From Treponema sp. (GTDB lineage: Bacteria > Spirochaetota > Spirochaetia > Treponematales > Treponemataceae), in NCBI GenBank assembly GCA_024402665.1, contig JAKSTI010000009.1, forward strand, positions 1 to 64,000: a DNA stretch of 64,000 bases, written 5' to 3'. Within the stretch, counting starts at the first letter, position 1; every line of letters starts with the position of its first letter. The position numbers and the translations under genes are program-made. Below, piece by piece: positions 1 to 9,881 of this stretch. The notes beneath the pieces are model-generated. The model saw nothing but the letters and a program-made list of their open reading frames with translations. It made no database searches and was not told the origin of the DNA.

Positions 1-53
1 CATAAAAAAAGTGTACCTCCAAAAATTGTCTCCAACTTTTGGGGTACACTTCA
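1..53 (-). mobile_element. Left end of an IS3-family element, cut by the window edge
   Basis: These 53 bases are the exact reverse complement of 48907-48959, the left end of the complete IS in this window. They include the terminal TGAAGTGTACCCC, the large hairpin and the orfA start codon (reverse complement of 1-3). The rest of this copy lies to the left, with its transposase read away from the window in the same direction as pta. Perfect identity suggests recent activity, though 53 bp is a short sample. Confidence 0.9.
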
Positions 54-100
54 AACTTTCAAGGTTTTTTTATTTTAAATTAATGTTTAGCTAACTAAAC
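54..100 (-). terminator. Probable pta terminator, apparently split by the IS
   Basis: Downstream of pta, read on the minus strand, there is a small hairpin (GTTTAG/CTAAAC, 85-100) and then A7-CCTTGAAAGTT running straight into the IS end. A-tract plus CCTTGAA is also what precedes the second IS copy, where the matching right arm can be seen beyond the element. By analogy the other half of this terminator should lie left of the window. That half is not visible, so the call is an inference. Confidence 0.45.
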
Positions 101-106
101 TATGTA

Positions 107-1138
107 CTATGCCTGCAAAGCTGTTACTGCTACTGTAGCAATAATATCATCTACGTTACAACCACGTGAAAGGTCGTTTAATGGTTTTGCAAAGCCCTGA
201 CAGATTGGACCAATTGCCATCCATCCGCCCATACGCTGACAAATCTTGTAACCAATGTTACCAGCATTAATGTTAGGGAAGATAAATGTATTTGCGTGGC
301 CGGCAACTTTGCTTCCTGGAGCTTTAAGTTCACCAACTTCTGGAGCAACTGCAGCGTCGAACTGGAATTCTCCGTCCAATGCTAAATCTGGAGCTGCTGC
401 TTTTGCAAGTTCTGTAGCTTTCTGTACTTTAGAAACTGTGTCATAGAATTTTGCATCGTTTCCAGAACCCTTTGTAGAGAATGAAAGCATTGCAACACGT
501 GGTTCAATACCTGCAATTTTCTTTGCTGTATCAGCAGATGCAATTGCAATGTCAGAAAGTTCTTCTGCAGATGGTTCAATGTTGATTGCACAGTCACCGA
601 ATACTGCAACTCCTTCTGGAACATATTTGTTTCCACATTCTGGAGCTACCATGATGAAACAAGAAGAAACTGTTTTGAATCCAGGAGCAGTTTTAATTAC
701 CTGTAAACCTGGGCGCAATGTGTTAGCTGTTGAGTGACATGCACCAGAAACGAATCCGTCTGCATCTCCAGCTTTAAGAATAAGAGCACCGTACATTGTG
801 TGATCTTTAAGGATTGCTGCTTTTGCGGCTGCTACATCTGCATATTCAGGTGCACCAGTTTTTTTATTGATTTTTCCTTCGCGAGCTTTGTATAAAAGTT
901 CTGCATATTTGTCTGCGTTTGCATCTTTAGCTGGGTCAATAACTGTTACTCCGCTAAGGTCTGCATTAGATCCGCTAGCTTTGATATCATCGTCAGAACC
1001 AATAAGAATGATTTTGGCAATTCCGTCTTTTACGATTTTGCTTGCAGCTTCTACAACACGTTTATCTTCACCTTCGCAAAGAACGATTGTTTTTCCTGCA
1101 GCTTTTGCTTTGTTTAATAATTCATCAACAAATGCCAT
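107..1138 (-). CDS. pta: Phosphate acetyltransferase
   Basis: Pta interconverts acetyl-CoA plus phosphate and acetyl phosphate plus CoA, the first step of the acetate/ATP-forming branch with acetate kinase (not in this window). The 343-residue protein is a single PTA_PTB domain of the short type, without the N-terminal regulatory DRTGG region of long Pta. The family segment GACHSTANTLRPGLQ lies near residue 135 and the C-terminal Asn/Gly-rich region is intact. The ATG at 1138 follows AGAGGA at a good distance. It is cytoplasmic and apparently transcribed alone. An IS begins 53 bp after its stop and seems to have split its terminator. Confidence 0.93.
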   Translation of the reverse strand: MAFVDELLNKAKAAGKTIVLCEGEDKRVVEAASKIVKDGIAKIILIGSDDDIKASGSNADLSGVTVIDPAKDANADKYAELLYKAREGKINKKTGAPEYADVAAAKAAILKDHTMYGALILKAGDADGFVSGACHSTANTLRPGLQVIKTAPGFKTVSSCFIMVAPECGNKYVPEGVAVFGDCAINIEPSAEELSDIAIASADTAKKIAGIEPRVAMLSFSTKGSGNDAKFYDTVSKVQKATELAKAAAPDLALDGEFQFDAAVAPEVGELKAPGSKVAGHANTFIFPNINAGNIGYKICQRMGGWMAIGPICQGFAKPLNDLSRGCNVDDIIATVAVTALQA

Positions 1139-1230
1139 TTTTTATCCTCTGAAAATTCAAAATTAATAATTCAGTTTACCAAAAATTCCTATCTTTCTCA
1201 ATGACAATTATAGGTTCTGCGATTATACCC

Positions 1231-1259
1231 TTTCACTTTATATTTTATTCTGATATAAT
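1231..1259 (+). promoter_or_regulatory. pyrB operon promoter
   Basis: TTTCAC (1231-1236), a 17-bp spacer and a perfect TATAAT (1254-1259) lie 26 nt before the pyrB ATG. The predicted transcript starts near 1266, so the in-frame ATG at 1201 cannot be the start. No attenuator-like hairpin is seen in the short leader. Confidence 0.65.
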
Positions 1260-1284
1260 AGAAAAAATTTTAGAGAGGAAAATA

Positions 1285-2208
1285 ATGCTAACTGGTCGTC
1301 ATTTAATACAGCCTGATGATTTAACTGTATCAGAAATTGAAGAAATTTGTTCATTGGCAGAACAGATTATTGTTGATCCTAAATCTTTTAATGATGTGTG
1401 TCGCGGGAAAATTCTTGCGACACTTTTTTTTGAGCCAAGTACCAGAACAAGACTTTCTTTTGAAGCTGCAATGCTTCGTTTAGGTGGTTCAGTAGAAGGT
1501 TTCTCTGATGCAAACAATACTTCTACATCAAAAGGTGAAACTTTAGCAGATACAATCCGTGTTGTTTCAAGTTATGCAGATGTAATTGCAATGCGTACAC
1601 CAAAAGAAGGTGCTGCCCTTTTAGCAAGTAAATATTCAGCTTGTCCAATCATTAATGCAGGTGACGGTGGTCACTATCATCCAACACAGACTTTGACTGA
1701 CCTTGTAACAATCCGTCAGTTGCTTGGTGGACTTGAAAATCATACTGTAGGTTTCTGTGGAGACTTAAAGTTTGGTCGTACAGTTCACTCCCTGGCAGAA
1801 GCTTTGCGCCACTTTAAGGGAAATAAGTTCATCTTTATCAGTCCAAAAGAACTTACTGTACCAGATTATCTGATTACAAACGTTCTTGAACCTGCCGGCG
1901 TAAAATATGAAATTGTAGAAAGTCTTGATGAAGTGATGAGCGAACTTGATGTTTTGTACATGACTCGTGTTCAGAAGGAACGTTTCTTTAATGAACAGGA
2001 TTACATCAGATTAAAGGATACATATATCTTAGACAGCGAAAAAATGAAGCTTGCCCGCAAAAATATGATTATTCTTCATCCACTTCCACGTGTAAATGAA
2101 ATCACTCCAGATATTGATGATGATCCACGCGCAGCATATTTCAAACAGGTAAAATATGGTATGTATGCCCGCATGGCTCTTATTGCAAAATTAACAGGTT
2201 CAATCTAA
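1285..2208 (+). CDS. pyrB: Aspartate carbamoyltransferase catalytic chain
   Basis: PyrB condenses carbamoyl phosphate with aspartate, the committed step of pyrimidine synthesis, and normally assembles as trimers bound to PyrI dimers. The 307-residue protein has the carbamoyl-phosphate loop [13 protein letters not shown] (STRT near residues 52-55) and the C-terminal HPLPRVNEI segment. The ATG at 1285 is chosen because GAGAGGA lies just upstream; the in-frame ATG at 1201 is upstream of the predicted promoter. pyrI follows after 10 nt and pyrC after 12 more, so the three form one operon. The sequence shows no defect. Confidence 0.96.
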   Translation: MLTGRHLIQPDDLTVSEIEEICSLAEQIIVDPKSFNDVCRGKILATLFFEPSTRTRLSFEAAMLRLGGSVEGFSDANNTSTSKGETLADTIRVVSSYADVIAMRTPKEGAALLASKYSACPIINAGDGGHYHPTQTLTDLVTIRQLLGGLENHTVGFCGDLKFGRTVHSLAEALRHFKGNKFIFISPKELTVPDYLITNVLEPAGVKYEIVESLDEVMSELDVLYMTRVQKERFFNEQDYIRLKDTYILDSEKMKLARKNMIILHPLPRVNEITPDIDDDPRAAYFKQVKYGMYARMALIAKLTGSI

Positions 2209-2218
2209 GGAGAAGCAG

Positions 2219-2653
2219 ATGTTAAATGTTACTACTATAAAAAACGGTCTTGTAATTGATCATATTCGTGCTGGTTCTGGATGGAAAATCTATCAGTGGC
2301 TTGGTCTTGATAAGTCTCCTTTTACTTCCTGTTTGATTCAGAATGTTCCTTCAGAAAAATCAGGAAAAAAAGACATTATTAAAATCGATAACATTATTAA
2401 TATTGATTTTTCAGTATTAGGATTTATTGATCCAAATATCTGTGTAAATGTAATCGAAAACGAAAAGATTGTCAGAAAAATTACAATGGAACTTCCTGCA
2501 AGAGTTCAGGGCGTATTTAATTGTAAAAATCCACGCTGTATTACACAGACAGAACATTATGTAAAACCAACATTTATTCTTGCAGACAGAGCAAAAGGGC
2601 TTTATCGCTGCGAATATTGTGATACTTTGTATCTTGCTGGTGCAAAAGACTAA
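2219..2653 (+). CDS. pyrI: Aspartate carbamoyltransferase regulatory chain
   Basis: PyrI is the allosteric partner of PyrB, binding nucleotides in its N-terminal domain and holding the catalytic trimers through a zinc domain. Length (144 aa) is slightly under the usual 150. The zinc ligands are visible as Cys102, Cys107, Cys131 and Cys134 (CX4C and CX2C). The ATG is preceded by AAGGAG. Its position between pyrB and pyrC shows the organism makes the regulated PyrBI holoenzyme and not a free trimer. Effector preference cannot be read from sequence. Confidence 0.95.
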   Translation: MLNVTTIKNGLVIDHIRAGSGWKIYQWLGLDKSPFTSCLIQNVPSEKSGKKDIIKIDNIINIDFSVLGFIDPNICVNVIENEKIVRKITMELPARVQGVFNCKNPRCITQTEHYVKPTFILADRAKGLYRCEYCDTLYLAGAKD

Positions 2654-2665
2654 TAAGGATTTTAG

Positions 2666-4093
2666 ATGGGAAACTGCTGCTTAATCTATAATGCCAGACT
2701 TCTTGATGAAAAACTTGATGGACCTGGTGCTATTTTCGTAATTGAAGGAAAAATCAGAGCTGTTTTTGAAGGCTATTTTACATCAAGTGAAACTGTAAAA
2801 AAAATGGCTGAATCAGTGTTAAAGGAAGATGGACTTGAAAATTCAATTGAATTGTACGATGCCCATGGACTTACTGTAACTCCTGCGTTTATTGATATGC
2901 ATGTTCATATGCGTTACCCGGGACAGTCTGCAAAAGAAGATTTGTCCAGCGGATTACATGCAGCGGCGTCTGGCGGTTATGGAACAGTAGTTGCAATGCC
3001 AAATACAAATCCTGTTGTTTCTTCTCTTGAAGAAGCAATGTCTATTGAAAAAGAAGCCGCTGCTTTGGGACTTACTCATTTGTTTCAGGTTGTTAGTATT
3101 ACAAAAGGCTTTGATGGTCAGACAACTTCTCATCTTGATTTGCTTGATAAAAAATATGTTCCTGTAATTTCTGAAGATGGAAAAGATGTTCTTGCTTCTG
3201 CTGTAATGCTTGATGGTATGAAAAAGGCTGCTGCAAAAGGAATTATTGTAAGCTGCCATTGTGAAGATGTTACTTTAGCACAGGAAGCCAGACCTTACCG
3301 CCAGAAAGCCCTTGAACTAATGAAAGAAAACGGAATTTCTGCTTCTGATTATTCCCAGATTGATTTAGGTTCTTTTGAAGATCCTGAACAAATGGCAAAA
3401 GTTGTCAGAGAAATAGATGATAATCTTTCAAAGGCAAATCAGTTGCTTGCTGTTGCAGAAAATGCGGCCACTTCAAGAAATATAAAATTAGCAACTCTTG
3501 CCGGATGTTCAATTCATCTTGCACATGTAAGTACTGCTGAATCGTTACGTGAAATTGCTTATGCCCGTGGTGAGTATCCAAATACAAAAATTACTTGTGA
3601 AGTAACACCTCATCATCTTGCATTAACAGGGGATGTTGAACCAGAAATCCGTGCACTGGTAAATCCTCCATTGCGTTTTGAAAATGACAGAAAAACTTTA
3701 ATAAACGGATTGCTTTACGGAACAGTTGATGTAATTTCAACAGATCATGCGCCACATACTGCTGAAGACAAGGCCGCAGGTTCTCCAGGATTTACGGGGC
3801 TTGAAACAGCTTACGGTGTATGTAATACAATTCTGGTTCATCAGGAAGGGATGAACAGCAAGCGGTTATCTCAGTTGATGTCTGCAAATCCTGCAAGAAT
3901 TCTTGGTATTAATAAAGGATTGCTTAAAACTGGTTATGATGCAGATCTTACAATTGTTGATTCCGATGAAGAATGGACAGTTGATGCAAGTCAGTTCTAC
4001 AGCAAAGGAAAGGCAACTCCTTTTGACGGAAAAGCTTTGCAGGGTAGAGTAAAAGGATTGTTTATAGACGGTCGAAAAGTTTTTGAAAGATAA
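2666..4093 (+). CDS. pyrC: Dihydroorotase
   Basis: PyrC closes carbamoyl aspartate to dihydroorotate, the step after PyrBI. The 475-residue protein is a class I dihydroorotase/amidohydrolase: HxH zinc motif at residues 79-81 followed by MRYPGQ, then AMPNTNP, the SCHCEDV and HLAHVST metal-binding stretches, and STDHAPHT near the C-terminus. All metal ligands expected for the family appear present. It is the last gene of pyrBIC, 12 nt after pyrI with its own Shine-Dalgarno (AAGGA). A strong hairpin follows. Confidence 0.94.
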   Translation: MGNCCLIYNARLLDEKLDGPGAIFVIEGKIRAVFEGYFTSSETVKKMAESVLKEDGLENSIELYDAHGLTVTPAFIDMHVHMRYPGQSAKEDLSSGLHAAASGGYGTVVAMPNTNPVVSSLEEAMSIEKEAAALGLTHLFQVVSITKGFDGQTTSHLDLLDKKYVPVISEDGKDVLASAVMLDGMKKAAAKGIIVSCHCEDVTLAQEARPYRQKALELMKENGISASDYSQIDLGSFEDPEQMAKVVREIDDNLSKANQLLAVAENAATSRNIKLATLAGCSIHLAHVSTAESLREIAYARGEYPNTKITCEVTPHHLALTGDVEPEIRALVNPPLRFENDRKTLINGLLYGTVDVISTDHAPHTAEDKAAGSPGFTGLETAYGVCNTILVHQEGMNSKRLSQLMSANPARILGINKGLLKTGYDADLTIVDSDEEWTVDASQFYSKGKATPFDGKALQGRVKGLFIDGRKVFER

Positions 4094-4116
4094 TATTTTT
4101 TGAATGAGTTTAAAAC

Positions 4117-4154
4117 AAAAAAACGTGATGTGAAAAACACATCACGTTTTTTTT
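4117..4154. terminator. Bidirectional terminator between pyrC and an outer-membrane gene
   Basis: The stem ACGTGATGTG/CACATCACGT with loop AAAAA is flanked by an A-run on the left and T8 on the right. It ends pyrBIC and, read the other way, the convergent minus-strand gene at 4168-5202. Confidence 0.85.
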
Positions 4155-4167
4155 AGCTCAATTAGAT

Positions 4168-5202
4168 TTAGAACTTAAGTGCAACAGATAAATAGAATGA
4201 TGAAGATAAGAGATCTTCAGCACTAATACCGCTTGTTGGGTACAAGTATGCATATCCATCAATTGTTACAACGTCAGATGGTTTAACTGATAAACCAATT
4301 CTGTAATATGAGTAGAAACTTGTTTTTGTGTTTTCAGCATCAATATTAATATTATATTTTGGAATATCAATATCCATACCAAGCAACAAGTCTACAGAAT
4401 CAGCTAAAGCACATGAAAGACCTGCATAAGCATATGGGTTGAAGAAAATCTGTTTAAGGTTGCCGCCTGTTAACTCATTAGTATAGTAACCAATATCAAG
4501 TCTTGTTGTAAGTCCAACTTTTGCTTTTGAAGCAAATTGATTTTCATACTCAAATCTTGTAGAAATGTAATTTGTATTTGCCTTATATGATGTAGAAAGA
4601 GATTCGTTTGTCTGAGTTAAAAAGCCACCGTTGTAAGACACTAAAAGTGCAGATGAAACTTTAGAAGTCTGCTGCAAATAATGTCTAAATGATACAGTTG
4701 CAGAGAAGTATGAATCATCAATATTTGTACCGTCAACATAAGCATATGAACCATCAATCTTCAAAGTGTTTTTATCATCCAGGTTAATACCAAAAGAAAC
4801 TCTTGGTTCATAAATTTTACCTGAAACTGTGCTTCCAAAAATAGAATAAGTACCATCTTCAAAGAAATCATAGCTTACTAAAATAGCTTTGTTGTCAAAA
4901 CCATACAAAGTTCCAATACGTCCCCAAGCATTGTCTTCCCATAAGTTTCCTTCATAAGATAACATAAGTGTGTTTGAATTAACTTTTGTTGCACCAGTAA
5001 TGTTGAGTCTTGTTGCAGAATTGATGGAACTGAATAAATAGTATTTGTCAAATGACAATTTATTCCAATCCATAACGTTCATTAAGTATGAAGGTTCATC
5101 TTTAATTGACTGATATGTTGCAGTAGAAAAACTGCTTGATTTCTGAGCAAAAACTGATGCTGCAAGAAATAAAGAAATTGTTATAGCGATTAATTTTTTC
5201 AT
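4168..5202 (-). CDS. Outer-membrane beta-barrel-like protein (paralogue 1)
   Basis: The function is unknown. The 344-residue product has a clear Sec signal peptide (about 20 residues, ending SVFA) and then alternating polar/aromatic strands, ending in LSVALKF; a terminal Phe is typical of outer-membrane barrels. It is a paralogue of the next gene: both share a DE.SYLMN..(D/E)WNKL.FDK block shortly after the signal peptide and a GNLW motif near residue 90. AGGAAA precedes the ATG. The genes are 25 nt apart, so this is the second gene of a two-gene unit. A porin or structural barrel role is an inference. Confidence 0.7.
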   Translation of the reverse strand: MKKLIAITISLFLAASVFAQKSSSFSTATYQSIKDEPSYLMNVMDWNKLSFDKYYLFSSINSATRLNITGATKVNSNTLMLSYEGNLWEDNAWGRIGTLYGFDNKAILVSYDFFEDGTYSIFGSTVSGKIYEPRVSFGINLDDKNTLKIDGSYAYVDGTNIDDSYFSATVSFRHYLQQTSKVSSALLVSYNGGFLTQTNESLSTSYKANTNYISTRFEYENQFASKAKVGLTTRLDIGYYTNELTGGNLKQIFFNPYAYAGLSCALADSVDLLLGMDIDIPKYNINIDAENTKTSFYSYYRIGLSVKPSDVVTIDGYAYLYPTSGISAEDLLSSSFYLSVALKF

Positions 5203-5227
5203 AAACGTTTCCTAAATTTTTTTATAA

Positions 5228-6208
5228 CTAGAATTTCATAGATACTGATAACATAAATGGTGTAGTCAAAATGTCATCAATACTAACGCCTGATGCTAAA
5301 TTGAACACTGAAGATGCATCAATTTTTACTGCTGAACCTGCATTAATAGAGAAACCAAATGTGAAAGTGTTCAAGAAGTTTCCATATGTTGCATCCATAC
5401 CTTCAGTTTTAGAAATATAAGGTAATGTTGTTGAAAGTCCGGCATTTAATGAGAATGAATCACTCAAGTTTAATGAAACACCATTGTTGATAACTGGAGT
5501 AAACATAGTTTCTGAAGTACTATAATAACTTGCAAAAGTTACAGGTGCTGTTGCTGTAAATCCGTATGAAACTTTTTTGTTGTTATATTCATAGTGATAA
5601 GCAGGAACAAAAGTATTAGTTGTGATATCATTAAAGAAAATTCCTGTATAGATGATTGAAGCATTAGAAGTTTTTGTAAGGTTACGTTTGTATCCACCAG
5701 TAAGTGTAATAATTGAATCATCACCAAAATCGTCAGATGAAATATAACCAAAAGCAGCTGTAATATCGTCTTTATCTGTAACATTCATACCAAATGTTAA
5801 ACCAAATTCTGTAATATCAGCTGAAACAATGATTGGACGTTCAACAGTAGTTGTTCCGCTTGCAAATGAAGCTCCAAAGCTGTATTTACCAGTTCCGTAT
5901 AAAGCTGCAAAATTATTGTATTTATTTGTAGCAGACCAGAGGTTTCCGTCCCATGAAGTCATTAATGTTGCATTATTCTTAAGTTTAAATGCTGCTGCAA
6001 TATTTCCTGATGCGTTAGAATCAATGCTTGTAAATACAAATGTTTTATCAAAGTTAAGCTTGTTCCATTCTGTAGAATTCATTAAGTAGGAAGCTTCATC
6101 AGTGATAGTATTTGCTGTTGCTGAGTTGAATCTGCTTTCCAAAGCAAAAGCAGAAGCCGAGAGTGCTATAAGAACTGCACTTGTAAAAAGTTTTTTAATC
6201 ATTTTCAT
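5228..6208 (-). CDS. Outer-membrane beta-barrel-like protein (paralogue 2)
   Basis: This is the first gene of the tandem pair. The product (326 residues) has a signal peptide ending SASAFA, repeated amphipathic strands and C-terminal LSVSMKF. I chose the ATG at 6208 because AAAGGAG (6219-6225) lies 10 nt upstream; the in-frame TTG at 6217 is too close to it. The shared N-terminal block with paralogue 1 and the same strand order suggest an old local duplication that has since diverged strongly. No catalytic motif is visible. Confidence 0.7.
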   Translation of the reverse strand: MKMIKKLFTSAVLIALSASAFALESRFNSATANTITDEASYLMNSTEWNKLNFDKTFVFTSIDSNASGNIAAAFKLKNNATLMTSWDGNLWSATNKYNNFAALYGTGKYSFGASFASGTTTVERPIIVSADITEFGLTFGMNVTDKDDITAAFGYISSDDFGDDSIITLTGGYKRNLTKTSNASIIYTGIFFNDITTNTFVPAYHYEYNNKKVSYGFTATAPVTFASYYSTSETMFTPVINNGVSLNLSDSFSLNAGLSTTLPYISKTEGMDATYGNFLNTFTFGFSINAGSAVKIDASSVFNLASGVSIDDILTTPFMLSVSMKF

Positions 6209-6373
6209 TTTTGTCAATCTCCTTTTTAAATGATATGCCTTAATAGTATAAAAAATTGCATAAATGAGATAGAGTGTTACCCCAAAAAAGTCTTGCTAAA
6301 ACTTAAATTTTACTAAAAAAATTTAAAAAAATTGTGTTTTTTTTGAAAAAAAATTCTTTTCATAGAAACATAG

Positions 6374-7795
<1,422 letters not shown>

Positions 7796-7804
7796 GCCTA
7801 TAAT

Positions 7805-8015
7805 CGAAGAACCGTTAAAAACAAAGCGCGACAGCGGTTTGTTTAGGTTCTACGAAAGAACGGCTCAGAAATAAGCTGTGCTTATTTCCTTTATCAAGGC
7901 ACGCTTACGCTTAAAGCCTTGACAAAGTCATTTGGAGGGTTTCCTAAGAATAGTAAACCCTCCATAATCTAGTGTACTAGTTTGAAAAAGGAGTCCGTTA
8001 GGACTCCTTTTTTTT
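7805..8015 (+). ncRNA. Candidate structured RNA or elaborate 3' UTR after gdhA
   Basis: This interval has no credible ORF but five consecutive hairpins: AGAACC/GGTTCT enclosing AAACAAA-g-CGC/GCG-g-TTTGTTT (7808-7851); GAAATAAG/CTTATTTC (7868-7888); TCAAGGC/GCCTTGA (7894-7922); GGAGGGTTT/AAACCCTCC (7934-7963); and a terminator GGAGTCC/GGACTCC plus T9 (7985-8015). A TATAAT at 7799-7804, overlapping the gdhA stop region, could give it a separate start near 7811, although the -35 is poor. It could equally be a processed gdhA 3' UTR. I recognise no known RNA family. Confidence 0.45.
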
Positions 8016-8122
8016 GCAATCTGATGTTATGATTACGATTGGAAAAGAATTCAAAAAATGCCCTATCGGCAGTTTACATGGAAATTAAAAAAAAGTATCC
8101 TGATTTAAGAGGAGAAAAAATT

Positions 8123-8568
8123 ATGAAGAAAGTATTTTTATTATTTATTGGGTTGTTGTTCGCATCGATTTTTGTTTCTTGTTCTAATGAGCCAGAGATT
8201 CCTCGACATTAGAATTTTATGATGTTTGTTATACTGAAATGGATTACAATAGTGGAACTTATGGATATCCTTCCGAAAGCGATAAGGTAACAGATATAGA
8301 GACCAATAAGGAATATATAATATTTATTAAACTACATTCACCAGATTTGAACTTTAAGAAATTAGTATTTACGAATGGTGGATACACAGGAGAAATTAAC
8401 TTCACAGATGACGATACTGATTATGAATGGTACTATTGTGAAGGCGTCTATTGGGGAGCAGGAACTGTTGGTCCAATGAATGTAACATACTGGCTTGTTG
8501 ATGACCTTGGGCGAAAATCAAATTCAATTAAACTTACTCTTAATATGATGGAACCAGCTGCAGAATAA
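8123..8568 (+). pseudogene. Small lipoprotein gene broken by a frameshift
   Basis: An ATG at 8123 behind AGAGGAG starts a perfect lipoprotein signal (MKKVFLLFIGLL...FVSC, then SNEPE) but meets TAG at 8210 after 29 codons. Another frame, open from 8191, continues for about 125 residues (LEFYDVCYTEMDYNSG... to 8568) as a plausible secreted Ig-like or beta-sandwich domain, but has no start with a Shine-Dalgarno. A single one-base shift between 8191 and 8210 would join the two. A sequencing error is possible. The downstream part alone would start at ATG 8239 (109 aa). Function unknown. Confidence 0.6.
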
Positions 8569-8573
8569 TAAAT

Positions 8574-9881
8574 TTATTTCTGCTGGTCGATGATGGCTTT
8601 TAGTTCGCTGGCTGAAGAGATTACTTTTTTGTTCAGAGCATAACTTTTAAGAGTCTCAGCAATATCAGCTGGCATTTCTGGAGCTTCACCTAACTGATGG
8701 CGGCAGAAGTCTGAAGAAAGACATGGGTGGTTATTTGCCATAAGAACAATTGCGCCTTCATCTTCAAAGATTTCTTCCCCACGTTCTTTAATTGTGGCAT
8801 AAGAGCGGGCAGTTTCCATATCTGCAAATACACCGTATTTTGTAAATAATTCTTTTGCCGCAGCATCTCTCTGTTTTTCAGAAACATTTACCGGATAAAC
8901 AAAGTTTCTCATCATCAGCTTGTTATTGTCAAAAAACGATTCAAGTCTTTCAATATTTGCAGGCTGAATAGGTGAAATATTTTCCCTGGTAGAAGGATTT
9001 GCAAAAGAATCAAGAAGAATAGGTGTACCAGTTGGGTCTGCACACAAAGCACTTGTAGAAGGTACAAGGAATCCGCTTACAGGAAGGGCAAACCGCCAGC
9101 TGTATAATCCTGCAATTAATGTACCATAGTTTCCTGAATCAAGGGCATAATAAATATCGCTGTCAATTTTATTTTTAATCTGAGCAAAAGAATAAGGGAA
9201 AAAGAAAATCTGTCCTAAAAGGCGGCACACATTTGTTGTATTTGCAATTGTAAGATTGTGCTTCTGAACATATTCGTGATCTGAAAAAATCTCAGAAATT
9301 TTAGCTTTAATTTCTGCTTCGGAACCTTCCATTTCTACAGGATAGATATTTCCTCCGTTCCAAACCAGATCTTCATCCTTTAATCCTCTGACAGTTCCTT
9401 TTTTATAAACAATAACTGCTTTAATATTTTTCTTGCCTCTTAAAACTTTAGCAAGCAAAACACCAAGACCGCCATGTGAGAAATCAAGGAATACAGCTTT
9501 TTCACCTTTTAACTGAAGTGTTTTTTCAAGATAAGAACAAAGGTATGAAACACCGTAATCACGATGATATCCTGTAAAACCGTGGTACAATTCCATCAGA
9601 AAAAGTTTATCATCAAGTTGACGAACAACTGGTTCTGAAGGGAATGCGTCTGTAGCAATAGTTTCACAGATAATTGGTGAGAATTCATCTTTAATCAACG
9701 CAGATGTGATTGAACCTGCAATTGATGTAAAAGAAGTTTTGTTATCAATGTAATAAATCCAGCGTCTTAAATCTTCAATTTCTGATGGAACAAAAACACC
9801 ACCATCTGCTGGAACACAGTCTTTAACAGCCTGTGAAAAAGATACGCGTAAATCGTTGTTTCTTGTGCTTGTAAAATTCAT
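8574..9881 (-). CDS. Threonine synthase-like protein lacking the PLP lysine
   Basis: The 435-residue protein aligns along its length with fold-type II threonine synthases: an N-terminal region with DGGVFVP, then ELYHGFTGYHRDYG, ANTTNVCRLLGQI and LDSGNYGTLIAGLYSWRFALPV. In ThrC the third block reads HGPTLAFKDFG, whose Lys forms the Schiff base with PLP; here Arg107 occupies that place. The phosphate loop (SGDTG in ThrC) reads SHGGLG. Normal catalysis looks impossible, so I do not use the symbol thrC. The start codon overlaps the stop of the upstream argR-like gene (TAATG), implying translational coupling. A regulatory or amino-acid-binding role is an inference. Confidence 0.75.
   Translation of the reverse strand: MNFTSTRNNDLRVSFSQAVKDCVPADGGVFVPSEIEDLRRWIYYIDNKTSFTSIAGSITSALIKDEFSPIICETIATDAFPSEPVVRQLDDKLFLMELYHGFTGYHRDYGVSYLCSYLEKTLQLKGEKAVFLDFSHGGLGVLLAKVLRGKKNIKAVIVYKKGTVRGLKDEDLVWNGGNIYPVEMEGSEAEIKAKISEIFSDHEYVQKHNLTIANTTNVCRLLGQIFFFPYSFAQIKNKIDSDIYYALDSGNYGTLIAGLYSWRFALPVSGFLVPSTSALCADPTGTPILLDSFANPSTRENISPIQPANIERLESFFDNNKLMMRNFVYPVNVSEKQRDAAAKELFTKYGVFADMETARSYATIKERGEEIFEDEGAIVLMANNHPCLSSDFCRHQLGEAPEMPADIAETLKSYALNKKVISSASELKAIIDQQK

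Noticed and set aside
1201-1284. Upstream in-frame start for pyrB
   Set aside because: It lies before the TTTCAC/TATAAT promoter, whereas ATG 1285 has GAGAGGA and the expected PyrB N-terminus.
8041-8122. Short frames before the broken lipoprotein (for example 16 codons from 8058)
   Set aside because: They have no ribosome-binding site; one frame continues into the lipoprotein start, but the AGAGGAG before 8123 marks the true start.
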